Assembly: GCF_036884655.1 (NCBI RefSeq)
Contig: NC_088357.1
Span: 6,395,501-6,459,500, forward strand
Length of the DNA: 64,000 bases
From: Musa acuminata AAA Group
Taxonomy: Eukaryota; Streptophyta; Magnoliopsida; Zingiberales; Musaceae
Reading direction: 5' to 3'
Within the stretch, counting starts at the first letter, position 1. The number at the start of each line of letters is the position of its first letter. The position numbers and the translations under genes are program-made. A model generated the notes under the pieces. That model saw nothing but the letters and a program-made list of their open reading frames with translations. It did no database searches and had not been told where the DNA came from. Below, one piece after another: positions 13,785 to 26,720 of the stretch.

Positions 13785-15946
13785 CTACTTGGATCTCTGC
13801 CTCATCTTTCTGCGCTTCCTCTTGAGTCGCCTCATTCGCTTCTTCTTCCACTGGACAAAGTAGACATATGATAGTTAAAACCATAATTTGAGCAAGAGAG
13901 CCATTGCTCTAGACAAGCAAAAAGAGTCACCTGGTTGAGTTTAAGTTGTAACAGTTGAATATGATGTCAAATTCAGTCAGCGTGAGCTTTTTGATTAAAT
14001 TTCATTCCAATGGTTTTAAGGCAGAAGTAATAAACGACTTATTAAGTAGAGAAAAAATGCTGCGAATAGCAAGACAAAGATGAACTTGTAAACGATACAG
14101 CAGTCACCACGCCATATAGTACTTGGGGAGAATGCAGGCAATTTCCAAACAAACCCTCACTATGGCTAGATTTTGCTTTTGGCTAGATTTTCCAAACAAA
14201 CCCGAAAGTCAACTTCACCAAGACATCAACCAAACCAAAGCAACCTTTTGCTTTTGGCTAGATTTTCCAGTGTCCCAAATTTTAATCAGTATTATCAATC
14301 TCTCTAAATTTCGCCCTTAACCACTTAGTTTCCAATAAACAAATAACGTTAATTCTTCTTCTACTTATTACATCTCCCAATTCTAACCTCTTTCATGGAA
14401 GTGTTTCTATCATCCAAGAAACCAACTGAATCTTTCCATCATTTTTTAATTTCTTTGCTCGAATAGATCCAAAATAATATGAAAACTCTTGCCTACTTTG
14501 CACTGCCCAAGCACCGATGTGATATGCCTTGACTAATATGTCGCTAACTGCTAAGCTGTAATCCTAGCTCATAGAATGAGGTAAGCACTGATGGAAAATC
14601 ACATGAAATCCAAAACAATATGAAAACTCCAGACTACTTTGCACTACCCGACGCCAATGTAATATGCCTCGATGAATATGTTGCTAACTGCAAAGCTATA
14701 ATCCTAGCTCATAGAATGAGGTAAGAAATGATGGAAAATCACATGAAATAACCCCTTATTGCCATGACACAAATAAAAGAAAGGTGAAGTTTGATGTCCG
14801 AGAGGTCACAAGAGTCAATCTGAGAACTGGAGTATTGATACGAGTCCTGAGGGTTCAATCATCTCCATCCATGGTGTCATTGTCATACGTTATCTCTAGC
14901 CCTATCTTTCCCAAAATAATAGCATAAAAAATACATCTATGTGCACCTCTTGCACCCAGTAGAGGTCTGGTTGCTAACTCATATGTTTGATATTTTAGAA
15001 ATATTAGGGAAAGGCTTAGGTGCTCCAGTAAGGTTACTCTACAACATGGGTGACCAAGGTTTGAGTCTTAAAAACACTCTCTACTTATCGAGGTGAGGCT
15101 ACATACACAGAAGTTGGAAAATGTCATGCACTGGGTTGGCTATTTTAACATGTAAGAAGAATTGCTTGCTTCAGCACAGGTACCCTAACTGTTCTGTTTC
15201 CAACAGCATATTATTCTCCATCAGCATTTGGCTCTAAAGTTCCATATACTAATACTTCATATATATTCGGGTTAGATGTCTAGGTATATATGTATGAAGT
15301 CACCAGCTCATTGTCAGAAATTACAGAAACAGTTTATTGTTAGTCCACTATATCTATCCTCCAATGATTCATTCTGAAGTGCTCTTCATTCTTCTGTTAT
15401 ATCAACTTATGATTCAAACATGATAAAGTGCCAATTACCACGACAAATTCCCATGTCAAACCACAAGAACATCATTTATTTGTCACTGTAATCATACAAT
15501 CATGATTTGTTAACGTGCTATTCATCGCACAAAAAAAGACGTAACCTTCAACTGTCACAAAATAACACTTGGAATATGAAGAATTCAGAAAGATAACCAC
15601 TTCTACAAGCAAAAATCATATACACACAAGGAATCAAATAACGCGGAAACCCCTCGATCCCAAGGTAAGATAACCCAGACGGAGACACATTTCAACAGTT
15701 TAGTCAAGAAGATATCCAAAGATTTCAAATCGACCTAAGCAACCCGAATCTCAAAAGCCAGAATCAACTATAACCATCAATAACCCATTTCTGATGCTAT
15801 GACTCCGTATGAGAAAACAAAAAGAGGCCGTTTTGGGGAACGATTCGGATCCAGCAACGGTACGCGAAAAAAGGAATCAGGCGGAAGAACTGACGCAGAA
15901 AGGAAAGGTTGAAGTGCAGAACGAAAATTCGCACCTTCGCTCTCAT
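13785..15946 (-). CDS. RPL41: 60S ribosomal protein eL41 (25 residues)
   Basis: This is a tiny gene split in two. Exon 1 carries ATGAGAGCGAAG (15946-15935, Met-Arg-Ala-Lys) followed by a GT donor. After a 2,084-base intron, a CAG acceptor leads into 13850-13785, which reads WKKKRMRRLKRKRRK, then MRQRSK and TAG. The joined product is 25 residues, almost all Lys/Arg, and matches the universally conserved eL41 sequence of the large ribosomal subunit. Upstream of exon 1 lie a telo-box and TGGGC(C/T) elements, the usual promoter signature of plant ribosomal protein genes. The intron contains a 142-bp tandem duplication and a SINE remnant. Each coding piece is far below normal ORF length cut-offs, so automated annotation could miss it. 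Identification is firm; UTR limits are not determined. Confidence 0.96.
14466..14749. repeat. Tandem duplication, about 142-bp period
   Basis: Copies at about 14466-14607 and 14608-14749 share ATCCAAAA(T/C)AATATGAAAACTC at the start and AGCTCATAGAATGAGGTAAG with ATGGAAAATCACATGAAAT near the end. There are roughly 15% differences by eye. It lies in the eL41 intron. Confidence 0.88.
15000..15130 (+). mobile_element. Au-SINE-like remnant
   Basis: The sequence runs TGGGTGACCAAGGTTTGAGTC ... CGAGGTGAGGCTACATACA. This resembles the B-box and following core of plant Au-type SINEs (GGTTCGAGTCC...GGTAAGGCTGCGTACA, from memory). It is diverged and lacks a clear tail. It lies in the eL41 intron, antisense to the gene. 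Confidence 0.5.
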
Positions 15947-16073
15947 TGTCGAGGTGACGCTCTCGAGCCTTCTCCGATCTCCGAACCCTCTCTCTCGCGC
16001 TTCGAGCCGCTGCGCTTTCCGGAACAATAGGAGGGACGCTTTCGTCGGGTATTTACGGAGCTCATGGCTTCAG

Positions 16074-16160
16074 AAACCCTAATCGAGGATAACAATTGGG
16101 TCATGGCTCGAATTGGGCCCGACCCATCTACGTGATTGGGCGGGCCGGTGAGTTGGGCTT
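16074..16160 (-). promoter_or_regulatory. eL41 promoter: telo-box and site II elements
   Basis: AAACCCTAA (telo-box) is at 16074-16082, TGGGCC at 16114-16119 and TGGGCT at 16154-16159, about 130-215 bases upstream of the eL41 start codon. Telo-box plus site II (TGGGCY) combinations are known for coordinated expression of plant ribosomal protein genes. This independently supports the eL41 call. Confidence 0.75.
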
Positions 16161-17133
16161 TGCCCAAATTTAGGACCAGATGGGTCCAAAGTCATTATGC
16201 AATAATTATTAGAATATTTTAAGCATTTCATATTTTTATATATTTTTAACTCAAATAAATGATGTGTGATTGCAAACTATTGACTTCTACTAAAAATATT
16301 ATATGGTAACTATAGTTTAAATGCCCAAATATAAGAACTAAACTTAAATGGCCAGAAACTTCTCTTGACCAAAAAAATGTTTATTGATGACACCACAAAT
16401 GCAACTTTGGTGAGTGCAGCCCATTAGCAGAAGGTAATTTGGCAAGAGAAACAATTATAAGATGAAACAAGTCAACCTATAAGCAAGTAATCATATAAAC
16501 CAATTAGCTACTTTTCATAGCATGAATCTGGAATTATGTGAATGATAGGCCATAAACAAATGTAAAATGCCTGCCACATTGTACTGATTTTATTCTACAA
16601 TGAGACATTATAGATGTTACAGGAAAACAAGAATATATATCTCATTCTTCATCACACATTGAAATCCCACAATAGAAAAGTTCTTTCTTCCCAACAGATA
16701 CATCAAAGAGTTATTACAGGCTGAATCATATCTGTGGCCAGCTCTATGCTTTCAACTGTTAGTAACCAAAATTGCAGAGAGGACTGTGTGTGGAAAGAAA
16801 TGACAAAACTGAAGGTATACCAATAAACATTCATCAAGTTCCAACTGCTACATTGAAGGTCAGCAGATTTCAAACTTATAATGTGAGAGAGGTTGAATGA
16901 AATGGTTGGTACAGAGAATATACTCCATGCCAATAATAGCCTTCTAAAGAAATCTGTGTTCTCTGACACAAAAAGGGGTGCAAAGGACCTAAAATGATTA
17001 GGGCAGTAACAATAGAATCTATACAGGGGAAGATAGAAAAGAGAAGGCATTTCTCAGGAGAATCTTGTGCCAACAGAAGTCATAGAACATATGATGGTGA
17101 AATTTAGTTCCAAGAGATATGCACCACAAACTT
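16161..17133. other. Intergenic: CorA-like gene 3' side
   Basis: AT-rich sequence between the eL41 promoter and the CorA-like stop codon. The part nearest 17133 is probably the 3' UTR of the CorA-like gene. The open frames at 16703-17073 on the minus strand are short and match nothing I recognise. Confidence 0.5.
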
Positions 17134-19749
17134 TCAGATGCGCATGTAACCTCCCTGAAATCCACCTCGCTGAAAGGTTCTACTCAAGAAAGACTTTCTA
17201 TTAATTGACCAACTCCTTCTCATAGCATAACGTCTACGCCAAGAAGTTAGCCGAGCATAGAGAGAAGGAAATGAGAAGGAAACTAGAAGCAGAAACAATA
17301 TCATAGCACACAGAACCATAACATTGCGAAAACCATCTTGCAGAGCAGGATCCTTTTGTGCTGTCCATGGCACACCACCAACATTCATTCCGAATACTGT
17401 TAAATGAACCGAAAAGAAGAATTATTGTCAAGAATTCCAGAAAAGCAGACCTTAAAAAATTAAAAAGAGAACTTACTTCCTGTAACAATGGATAGAGGAA
17501 GGAATGTCAAAGAGAGAAAAGAAAGATAATAAAGCTTCTTATTTATTTGCTCTGACTGCCAGCTGTGAAGACCAGCTTGAATTGCAGTAACCCGGTTTAC
17601 TATAAATCCCAAATTATCTTTTAGCCTCCTGAGGCGACCTATTAGTTCTTCAAGAGCAATGATATCTTCATTTGCAAACCAACTTTTGGCTGAACATTTC
17701 TCCTTTACACGTGGGAATACTTGCTCGCCATGAGCAACAACCTGGCATGATCAGGAAGAAAAAAACTATAAACTAGCAACACAAGAGCTTAACTTCTACA
17801 ATAACTGCAAACATTTCTACAATTGATTGATTACATATAGGCAGAGCAGAAAAGATGCCACTTGTAAACAAAAATCAATCATCCAACCTTGTGTAACTCA
17901 AACTAATATATATGAGGAACTCACTTGAAGCAGGCGTTGCAAATTCAAATGCAGTTTGGGAAATCTTCTGTCATCCAGCATTTGTTTCTTTAATGTGGAA
18001 CCACCTGCAATCATTAGAAGGAGGTGGCATATAATATAACATAATAAGTTAATCCACAAGCATCCTTGCAAAAAATTGCAGTTAGATCAGTGTAAATTGT
18101 CCATAAAAATAAAAGTGCCACACCGTGACATCCACACTAGCTGCATAAAGTTTTGCCAAAAAGAACATGTTTGCTACACCAATGGGAATATGTTGTGGCA
18201 AGGAGAGATTGTATTAAAAGAAACACATGAATGATATAGAACACTTCAAAGATTATGGAAGGGTAAAAACCTGATGCCAATGCTTATTAAACTAAGAGTA
18301 ACTTGCAATATAACCAAAAAGAGGTTAAAAAGATTCGTGGGCTTTCACATTTTTTGACGAAATAGGTAGTTTAGTGTTTCCCGTTGCCTGAAAATAGTTC
18401 CTGACTGTTCCCAAATGAAAAGAAGGCTAATGGCTGAGACTCTTCCACATCTATCTAAACTAACATATATCATGCTTGTCCTAATCAGTTAACAAACCTC
18501 TGCCACTACATAAATAGGAGTGGAAGAATTCAATTCCCAACCTGTGTTGAGGCAGGGCATTCAATTGGAGCAAGAGGGGTTCGAGTAGGAGTCAGTCCTG
18601 TATAGATGTCCCCATCCAACAGGTTGATACACAAACGAATGCATCTAGAGCTTCATTTTTCCCTGATCCCATCTCAAACCTCACAACCATTTCTCGCAGA
18701 ATAAGTGATTCATAGGCAATAAATATACTGATATGCTCTTTATTACATAAGCACACAACCAAAACCTTCATTGATTAATAGCAGAATTATGTGCATTCCG
18801 AAGAAAGATAATCGCATACACCAAAAAGATTATATAATCCACCCAGTTTGGTGATCATAGATTATCAAAGCCAAAGATGTAAGATGTGATTACCTTTGTC
18901 TAGTTCCAGCTCTACTGCATCCAATTCCATCTCAAGCTTAGTCACTATATCTTGAACATGATCAACATGCGTGTCGATAATGTGCACAACAAGGTTCGAA
19001 ACTTTTACTGGCACGGGATTATCTGCCTCCTCTGAGTGGTTCATCGTAAGCAAAAATTCAAGAACATGTTCCCGAATGATAATGCCGCTACGTCCCCCCT
19101 CCTCTTCTTCCTCCTCTGCATCCCTCACCAAACCTGTGCTCTCAATGCTTGGGATTTCCGACAGAAGCGACTGCCCTGTGGGCGAAAAATCCAATCTTGG
19201 GATCCGTCCGAGGCTCACCGTGATGACCGAGTTCTCAGTCACCCTCGCGGCCAGCCTCAGGGTGAAACTACTTGCCGCAGGACCCGGAGAGTTCACGCGG
19301 AACACGAGGGCGCCGTCCACATGCCCGCAAAAGGGGCCGTTGCTGACGAGAGTGAGAATGTCCTGAAGCTTAAGCGGGGGACACAGGACATCGATGAGAT
19401 ACTGAGCAGACAATGCCAGCTTCTGGTTTCCCTTTGGGAGCTCCGCATGATACCAGCAGAATTCTTTTCCACTGCCTTCCTTCAGATCCCATTCTTTGTT
19501 GAAGTAGTTGCCCAATCCATCGAAAAGATAGGCTTTCTGCCGCACGGCACCGGGAAAATGGACCCGACAGTGTCGAGGCTCTCTGACGAGCGGCTCGCCC
19601 GAGGGTTCCCTCCCCTCCTCTTCTCCCTCTGCTGCCGTATCATCAGAGAGCAGTTCCATAACAGGAAAGACCAACAAATCAAGCACCCCAAAAGCTCTCG
19701 GCTTCGAGCAAGAATCCAACGTTCGACTGAAAGATCCCAACTTTCCCAA
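17134..19749 (-). CDS. CorA-like Mg2+ transporter family protein
   Basis: Four exons: 19749-18894, 18004-17925, 17741-17477 and 17396-17134, giving 487 residues in one frame. The family is the plant CorA-like (ZntB-related) divalent-cation channel group, pentameric membrane proteins. Seen in sequence: a long soluble N-terminal part with an acidic Glu run; a helical region (DIIALEELIGRLRRLKDNLG); a first membrane helix (LSFLSLTFLPLSIVTG); the signature Gly-Met-Asn at about 403-405 followed by VGGVPWT; a second membrane helix (VMVLCAMILFLLLVSFSFP); and a basic C-terminal tail. The last intron falls a few codons before GMN. The start at 19749 (MGKLGSFSRTL) gives the longest product; Met at 19659 (MELLSDD) is an alternative. 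No transport data can be read from sequence, so Mg2+ specificity is a family inference. Confidence 0.93.
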
Positions 19750-21137
19750 AAAGATTCAAAAGAAAACCAAAATTCAAGTCGAATTCTAGAAGAAAAGTTT
19801 GCAGCTTTCCATCAAAAGACGACAGATCGGGAAGTATCAAGCCTCGAAGGGTCCCCGGATGGGCAAATACCCAGAACCAAGGAATCGAGGTGGGATGAAG
19901 AGTTCGGTGGTAAGAGACGGCGGAAGGACCTAGTCTTTGCACGGATCAAGACGGGTTCAAAGCGCAGAAACGGGTGGCAGAGGGAGAGAATAGACGAAGG
20001 TACGAACGCTCGACACAGTCGGCACCTTCCTCGCCGCTTCACATTCGACACTCGAACCCCAAAAATACAATCTAAATAGCAAGTAAAAAAAGAAATGCTA
20101 TGAATACCAACATAAATTTTATAATTTACGGAAAAATGAATTCTAACAAAATAAAAAATAAGTGCCGACAAATAAGCTTAAATAATATTTTATTTTTATT
20201 TTTAAAATGACATAATACGCAATTAAGGTGTATGTGAATATAATATATGTTGATCAAATAGCATATATTATATTCGAGTCCAAGTCCAATTAATCATCTC
20301 ATTAAGTGATTCAATCTTAAATTTTATAATTTGACACTATATATATATATATATATATATAATTAAATAACATATATTATCAAGTGTTAAATCTGTATAA
20401 AAAATATATTAATCAGTCTGAATATTCCAACAAAAATATAATTTGACTCTTTATATCCCTTAGTTGGATGTGACTATTCTTACTTTAATTCCACATTTAT
20501 CAATTTAAATATTTGATTACCATCATTTATTGAATATTTTTAGTTAATTCTATGCAGTCACATATTGTTTTTGATAGGACTTGTATCTAATTTTACATAT
20601 TAGTTTTATTATCATTTATCATTTGTAAAAGAGAACAAGTTTGGGTCACTATCTTCAAGACATGATGGTGAATTCAGCCACTGTATTATATTGATTTTGA
20701 TGGAGAACCTCATGGACAAGAACAAAAGTTGGGTCAGTGTCTTCATGTTATCCATAACAGTTGTGTGTTTTCAGATTGAAATGAGGAGAGAATCCATGGA
20801 GATTGCAGTCCCAACTGCAGCAGATCTTGGTAAGTTGCAGACTATTAAATGCAGCATGTGCTCACCTTTTCATCCTGTGAGCTTAATAGGAAGAAAAGGG
20901 TAAAGAATGAAGAGAAAAAAAATCTTTGGAAAGGAGGGCCAAATGCCACCACACGTTTCCCATTAATGATTGATGATGGGCAGCAACCCACCAGTGCTCT
21001 GCTGAGGCTTCGTCATCTTCAACAACACCATTGAATCCATATTCCACTGGTTCGCTCCTCACCTTCTTCTTCTTCTTCTTCTGGTGAGTCTTCCTTCCTT
21101 TCATCTTCTGGGCTTTCTTTACTGTTGTTGTCAATAT
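19750..21137. other. Intergenic: upstream of CorA-like gene and leader region of reticulon gene
   Basis: 19750-20060 is GC-richer and probably the 5' UTR/promoter of the leftward CorA-like gene. 20080-20660 is AT-rich with a (TA)n tract at about 20338-20360. Near 21060-21083 a TTC-rich leader ends TTCTTCTG followed by GTGAGT, a strong splice donor. This suits a non-coding first exon of the rightward reticulon gene. The sequence between shows no recognisable gene. Confidence 0.5.
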
Positions 21138-21845
21138 GATTGGTCTCTCTTTTCTTGGTTCACTTATTTCAGGAGTGATTTCAGTGGGATTTTAGACTAT
21201 ATAAGATAGAATTTCTTGATTAAGTCCGTCTTGGAACTGAGGATGTGTTTCTGTTTAGTTGTTTTGGCCTGTAGCATCACTCTTGTGAAGGTTTTCTCTT
21301 TTGCTTGGGACTTTGTTTCTTCTTCGGTTGGTGTGTGATTTTGTGAGGCTACGAGTAGTGGTTGTTCTGAAGATGCCTCTTTTTTCCCCTTCATTTTGGT
21401 GTCTCTTTTTGGGACCAACATAAGAACAAAGTTGAGAGAATAGGAGTGGTTCTGATCGCTTGGAACATATATGGGAATGGTGGATTATACATCTAAGTTC
21501 TCTATTGGTCTCTGTTTTTGGTTCTTTGTTTCAGGAGTGATTTAACGAGAACATTATACTGAATATGATCTTTTCACTGAGTCAGACTTGAAGCTTCTTG
21601 ATTTAGACTGTCTTGGAACTGATTATTTCTGTTTGTTTGTTTTGGCCTTCAGTATCACTCTTTGATGGCTTCCTTCTTGCTTGGAACTTTTTTACCTTGT
21701 TTGTTTGGTTTGTGGTCTTGTGAGACTATAATGATAGATGTTCTCATGATGCCTCTTTTTTTGTCACCTTCATTTTGGTGTGTCTTCATGAGATCACCAT
21801 AAGAGCAATGTTGACAAAAGAAGAATGATCCTAATCACTTGGAAC
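21138..21845. repeat. Tandem duplication of about 330-345 bp in the presumed leader intron
   Basis: Copies at about 21138-21466 and 21502-21845 share ATTGGTCTCT, TTTCAGGAGTGATTT, TGTCTTGGAACTGA, TTGTTTTGGCC, GATGCCTCTTTTTT, CTTCATTTTGGTGT and end CTTGGAAC. They differ by many substitutions and small indels, so the event is older than the 509-bp one at 8821. Confidence 0.85.
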
Positions 21846-22662
21846 TTTCAGTTCTAAGTTTGCTCTATGAACTACTACTTTCTAAGCTTCCACAAGTCAA
21901 TAGACGAAGATATATCGACTCAAATAGTTATTATTGGTTCTTTTCTCAATTTGTTGTTTGATTTCCCTATGACTTCCAAATCCATGTACCTGCACTGGAG
22001 TCTTACTTGGAAAAGTGCATGCAGATTTGCTACTGAGAAGCTTCTATTTTCAGAACATCTGATTCACTTAGACACTTCAAGCCACCGTCCCTCATTTTCT
22101 GTAAGGTAGAACATCTATCTGCCTTAGCAAATGGTTTGAGTTTGATCCATATCTAATGCAAACTGTCCATTTTCTCCACCATGATGTTGTGGGCTTGAAC
22201 AGACTTCACGAGTCATATCTACTCATGATGTAGGATAACCTTGCAAGGTCTTATGGCCTATGCTACCGAGCCATATACCCTGTCTTGAAAGAAAAGTACA
22301 CTTTAAATGTCATATGATGCATATGCACTCAGAAAAATATGATTGTTGTAAGATTGTTATTTCCCTTTAGCTTGTTTCCTGTCTGCCCCATTATTTTGTT
22401 CTCTCATATAACTTCTGACTTGTCTACCAACAATGCTATGAGCTAAATGTAATAGGCAAAACAAGATTTGAATGGCCAAATGTTAATGGTCTTTGTTAGA
22501 TCACATCAGGTGATTATTTGGTTCTGAAACATTATTTACTATGTAATATGATGCTTTTCCTGAAAATCTAATTGGCTTTCAAGGGCAAATTGCTTGTGAT
22601 AAATTGCCTATGTTAGTTTTGATGAACATATCGACGCAGGACAAAAAGAAACGCCTGAAAAG

Positions 22663-24687
22663 ATGGAGCATGCAGCTGGAAATATTCTCAACAATATAAT
22701 GGAAACAATAGCTGATGGTGTCCAACAGCATAATCCTGAGATTGAAGAACAAAATACAGCCTCTGCCCGGGTGAGAAAACTATTTGGACGCCAGAAAACC
22801 ATTCATAAGATCTTGGGTGGTGGACAATGTATGCCTCTTTTTAATCCATTTTCATATTTCTTGTTTTTGAATATTTTGTTGGCACAAATGAAGCATAATT
22901 TTTTTTTGTTTGACCTTTTAGCTGCTGATGTGCTGCTATGGAGGAACAAGAAAATCTCTTCTAGTGTCTTGACATGTGCAACAGTTATCTGGGTTCTCTT
23001 TGAATGGCTTAATTACCATTTCTTGACTCTGTTAGCCTTTGCACTTTTTCTCGGAATGCTTATTCAGTTTGCTTGGTCTTCTGCCTCTGTTGTACTAAAC
23101 AGGTATCGGTTCTGCTCAAATGTTCTATCCAAATGTATGTTAAAAGTTGATTGCTGACCTATCGATTCTGACAGATCGACATCTCAAGTGCCTCGACTTG
23201 TTATACCCGATGACCTATTTGCTAATGTTGCTGTTTCTCTTGGTGCCCAAATCAATCAATTCTTGGGATTCATTCAAGATGTTGCATGTGAAAGAAACTT
23301 GAAGCAATTTCTTGTGGTATGTATTTTCTTCCTCCTGAGGAAATTTTTGGTATGTATGTCATATCATATTATGTCTGCCACTTGCATTCCATGAATGTTT
23401 GAATTGCTAGAATAACATAACACCATGGCCTTCGTGTGAATTTTTTGAGTTGCTGTAGTCGTCGATTTGGTGGTTCTGTTGTGAACGGGCTCCTTTTCTT
23501 GCCATACATGATGGTCCTTTCAAAGGACATATATAATTATATATTACCACAAGCTTGCAACCAGAATTACAAATAAATTGCATGGTGGCATTGGATGCTG
23601 AGACTGGTCATATAACATAATTACAGGTGCAGTTCCGTCAACAACACAAGAGTAGATGGCAAGCTAGATGATGAAGAATGGGTCATAACTCATAGCGCTT
23701 CATTAATTTTATGCCAAGAAATGTGTTTGTGATACTATTTCTGTTCTCATTACAATTTAGTAGTCAAGTTTGCCAACCCTCACTCTCTGACAAAATCATA
23801 ATATTATAAGATTTTTTCTATGTTTGTTTTCAAGTAATACTTCAAAATAAAGTGAAACTCAAGTCCTTCATGTCAGGTTGTAGCAAGCTTGTGGGCTGCT
23901 GCTATTATAGGGACGTGGTGCAATCTCCTCACTGTTGTTTATGTCGGTGAGAAACTATTCCTTTCTTTAACTGCTTCAAGACATTAAGTTTGTCTCATTT
24001 GTTTTGTCTGGTTTTGCATTTCATATATGACGATGTAGGGAAATGCTTATTCATTAATAAGGAAAATAAGAAACATATGAATTTTGATTTTCTACTGCGT
24101 ATAATATGTGAGGATACTCATTTTCAATTTTTTAATATATAAAATAAACCATTGACTTAAAATACTGATTGGTCCATATGTATCAACTAGTGTTTACCAG
24201 TTTGACGAAATGTCCATACTGAATCATATGGCTCAACACCGAGGCAATAACATTGATTTCTAACTTTCTAGTATATTATTCAATTATGTCGATATAATCC
24301 CTGTGCACCGATACTATACCAGTCTGTGATAAATAAATCATTTATCTAAACAAGTTGGAATACAGTAAAAATATACAACCATTGATGTTCTACAATGAGT
24401 AATTTTATGAGCAAAATTGTTCACAATAATTGCCGAAGCAGATTAAACAGAAACAATTTAACTAAATGAAGAAAGCTTGTTATATCCTTAATGCTATATA
24501 TTGTTTAATTGGTGCAGGATTTGTTTGCGCTCATACGCTGCCAATAGTGTATGAGAAATATGAAGATCAAATCGATGACTTTCTATATAACCTCCTCGGG
24601 CAGTTCCAGAATCACTATAGCAAGCTGGATGTGAGTGTGCTGAGTAAACTATCCAAAGGAAATCTCAGATCAAAGAAGAATGACTAG
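22663..24687 (+). CDS. Reticulon-like protein (RTNLB family)
   Basis: Five exons: 22663-22828, 22922-23102, 23175-23316, 23877-23946 and 24518-24687, giving 242 residues. Reticulons are ER membrane proteins that curve and shape ER tubules. Seen: a short acidic N-terminus (NILNNIMETIADGV), the RHD entry RKLFGRQKTIHKILGGGQ then SADVLLWRNKKISSSVL, a long hydrophobic hairpin (VIWVLFEWLNYHFLTLL...), the loop RSTSQVPRLVIPDDLF, a second hairpin (LWAAAIIGTWCNLLTVVYVG), GFVCAHTLPIVYEKYEDQID and a basic KKND C-terminus. Length and organisation match plant RTNLBs. A 5' UTR intron is likely: the acceptor CGACGCAG ends at 22639, and a donor after 21083 fits. All introns are GT-AG. Confidence 0.95.
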
Positions 24688-26720
24688 AGTCCATCCTTCT
24701 TTGGTTCATCTTGTCTTTTATTGTGTGATCGACTTGCTGTATTGCTGTCAAATAAAGATGAAAACCTCCACCACTATTGTGAACACAACAGCAGCAATTC
24801 TGTGCATAGTCTTTTTGCCACTGAATGCTGGTTTCTGATATCCCAACTGGTTGTCAAGCAATTATGCAAACAAATCATGATGTTCTTTAGGTCAATTCCG
24901 ATGCATTCTAAATGTCTCATTGAGCATTCTTTGTCGATGCTTAATCTCAATGATCAAAGTTTGGAGGTTTTTGGTTTCTAAATTAATGCCCTTTTTTATC
25001 ATAAAAACCAGCACTGCTCTCTGCTTACCTGTGATCTGACAAAAGCCTTAACAAACACAATGCTGCACTGCATTGATTCTCCCAAAACTTCTCAGCATGC
25101 TGAAGCATTTTAGTGGCACAGCCAGGCAAATGAATACAACCAATTTCACAGGTAATCTGCATAGTGAAAGTTAGCATGGACTGTTTCCTCTGTTCATGCA
25201 TTCTCCAGAGCCCAGAAGTCCAAGATTTGAACACATGCAGATGACAGTAGCAAATTTTCTACACACAAGCAAATAGCCAGAAACATGGAAGGAGATCTTC
25301 TATGTTACGGTCAGTATTGCTTTCTGCTGTATTTTGGCAACTGCATTCAAGTGAAAGAGTTCTTGAAGTAGCAATTCTGAAAGATCTGCTTGCTTGACTT
25401 GGCAGGCCACCTGCTCCAACCCTCCATTCAAACTTGAAACTGGTTGTTTGATTGTTGTTGCAGCATTAGATAAATGACTGGATTAAGTCAGTAAAGTATA
25501 AACTGAGTGAATATGATTAGTTCAATGCACCTGTAGATTTCAATGTTCATCACCATGAACAATCCACAGCAATTGACTAGGCCTTTGTCTCTCTTTAAAT
25601 GGAAACTGTGATCCCAATAGAGCTCTTATTTAAAGTCACAACTTGGGTATGATGAGAGTGACTCCTATGTCCAGTTACCGATCACTTTTCTTCACAGCTA
25701 ATGGATGACATTGAAGACCAGATTCTATCTAATCCATTGAAGAACTTTTGAACTTTGACACCATATTCAACGCATCTACTATGTTTTCTTTGTGAAAAAT
25801 TGAAGTTGATCCCTTATTTAAATTCAAATAATATCTGTCATCTGTGCATTTCAATTTTTTGCAATGTGTGGCTATTCCTAAATCATCTTTTAGTCTGAAA
25901 AGATGATTTGGATGTCTCAGTAGAGACGAAAATAATAATCGAAAGGAAGGTAAATGACCATCGTACACTATGCAACGGGACGTGACATCTAATGGCGGAT
26001 GGCTTGTCGTCTCCTTTCTCGCCGAATGTTGAGTTGTGTGTGGCATGAGTTGCTCGCCTGACGAGATGCATCAGACTTGATCTTTCGCTGTTTCCATGGC
26101 GTTCTTGGCCGAGTGGGATTGGCAACACTACCTTCTCGACTTCGTGCATGACAACAACGGAGCTTTCAGACTGATGGCAGAAAGGACAGGCGGCTATGGC
26201 TGTGGCTGTGTCTGTGGACATTACTCACACTGTCTACGAGAACCCTCTTCACCTCAAACCTTATCCCTCGGTATGTGGATCCTGATGAGGTAGACACTGT
26301 TCTTGCTGTCTTCCAGATTGATACTGGTTATAAATGCAGTGATCTGAAACTCGACACTGAGCATCAAAGACTGCAAACTGTTTAGGTTCATCTTCATCTG
26401 CTTCGATTGGTGGATGAGATGTGACCATGCCATACTTCCTTGCAGATAAATCCTTCTTACTCGACTTAGCAAGAAGAATGACTCGAGAACAAATCTGCAT
26501 GTCGCCATCAGCGTCAACAAGCAACGTGGGAAGGATGATAGGAGCGGGAAAAAGAATGTGGCATGATTCATCCCCTCTCCCTTCAACCTCCAATCTATCC
26601 CATGCTTTTGCTCCCCTTTAAAGTTGACTTGGCGAACCTATTCATACAACACCTAATCCCCCCCTAGTCTTAATACATCCCATCACATCCTTGCTTCCAT
26701 TCTGTGGCTTGGCGGCTCTC
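24688..26720. other. Intergenic between reticulon and NAC genes
   Basis: 24688 to about 24980 is presumably reticulon 3' UTR. About 25930-26600 is less AT-rich and has several overlapping frames free of stops (for example 26261-26593 minus and 26096-26293 plus). None resembles a family I know. The last 120 bases before 26721 are probably NAC promoter or 5' UTR. No RNA gene was recognised. Confidence 0.5.

Noticed and set aside
19036..20079. 347-codon open frame on the plus strand
   Set aside because: It is antisense to exon 1 and the leader of the CorA-like gene, which has clear family motifs. The plus-strand product has no domain and reflects GC-rich codon use on the other strand.
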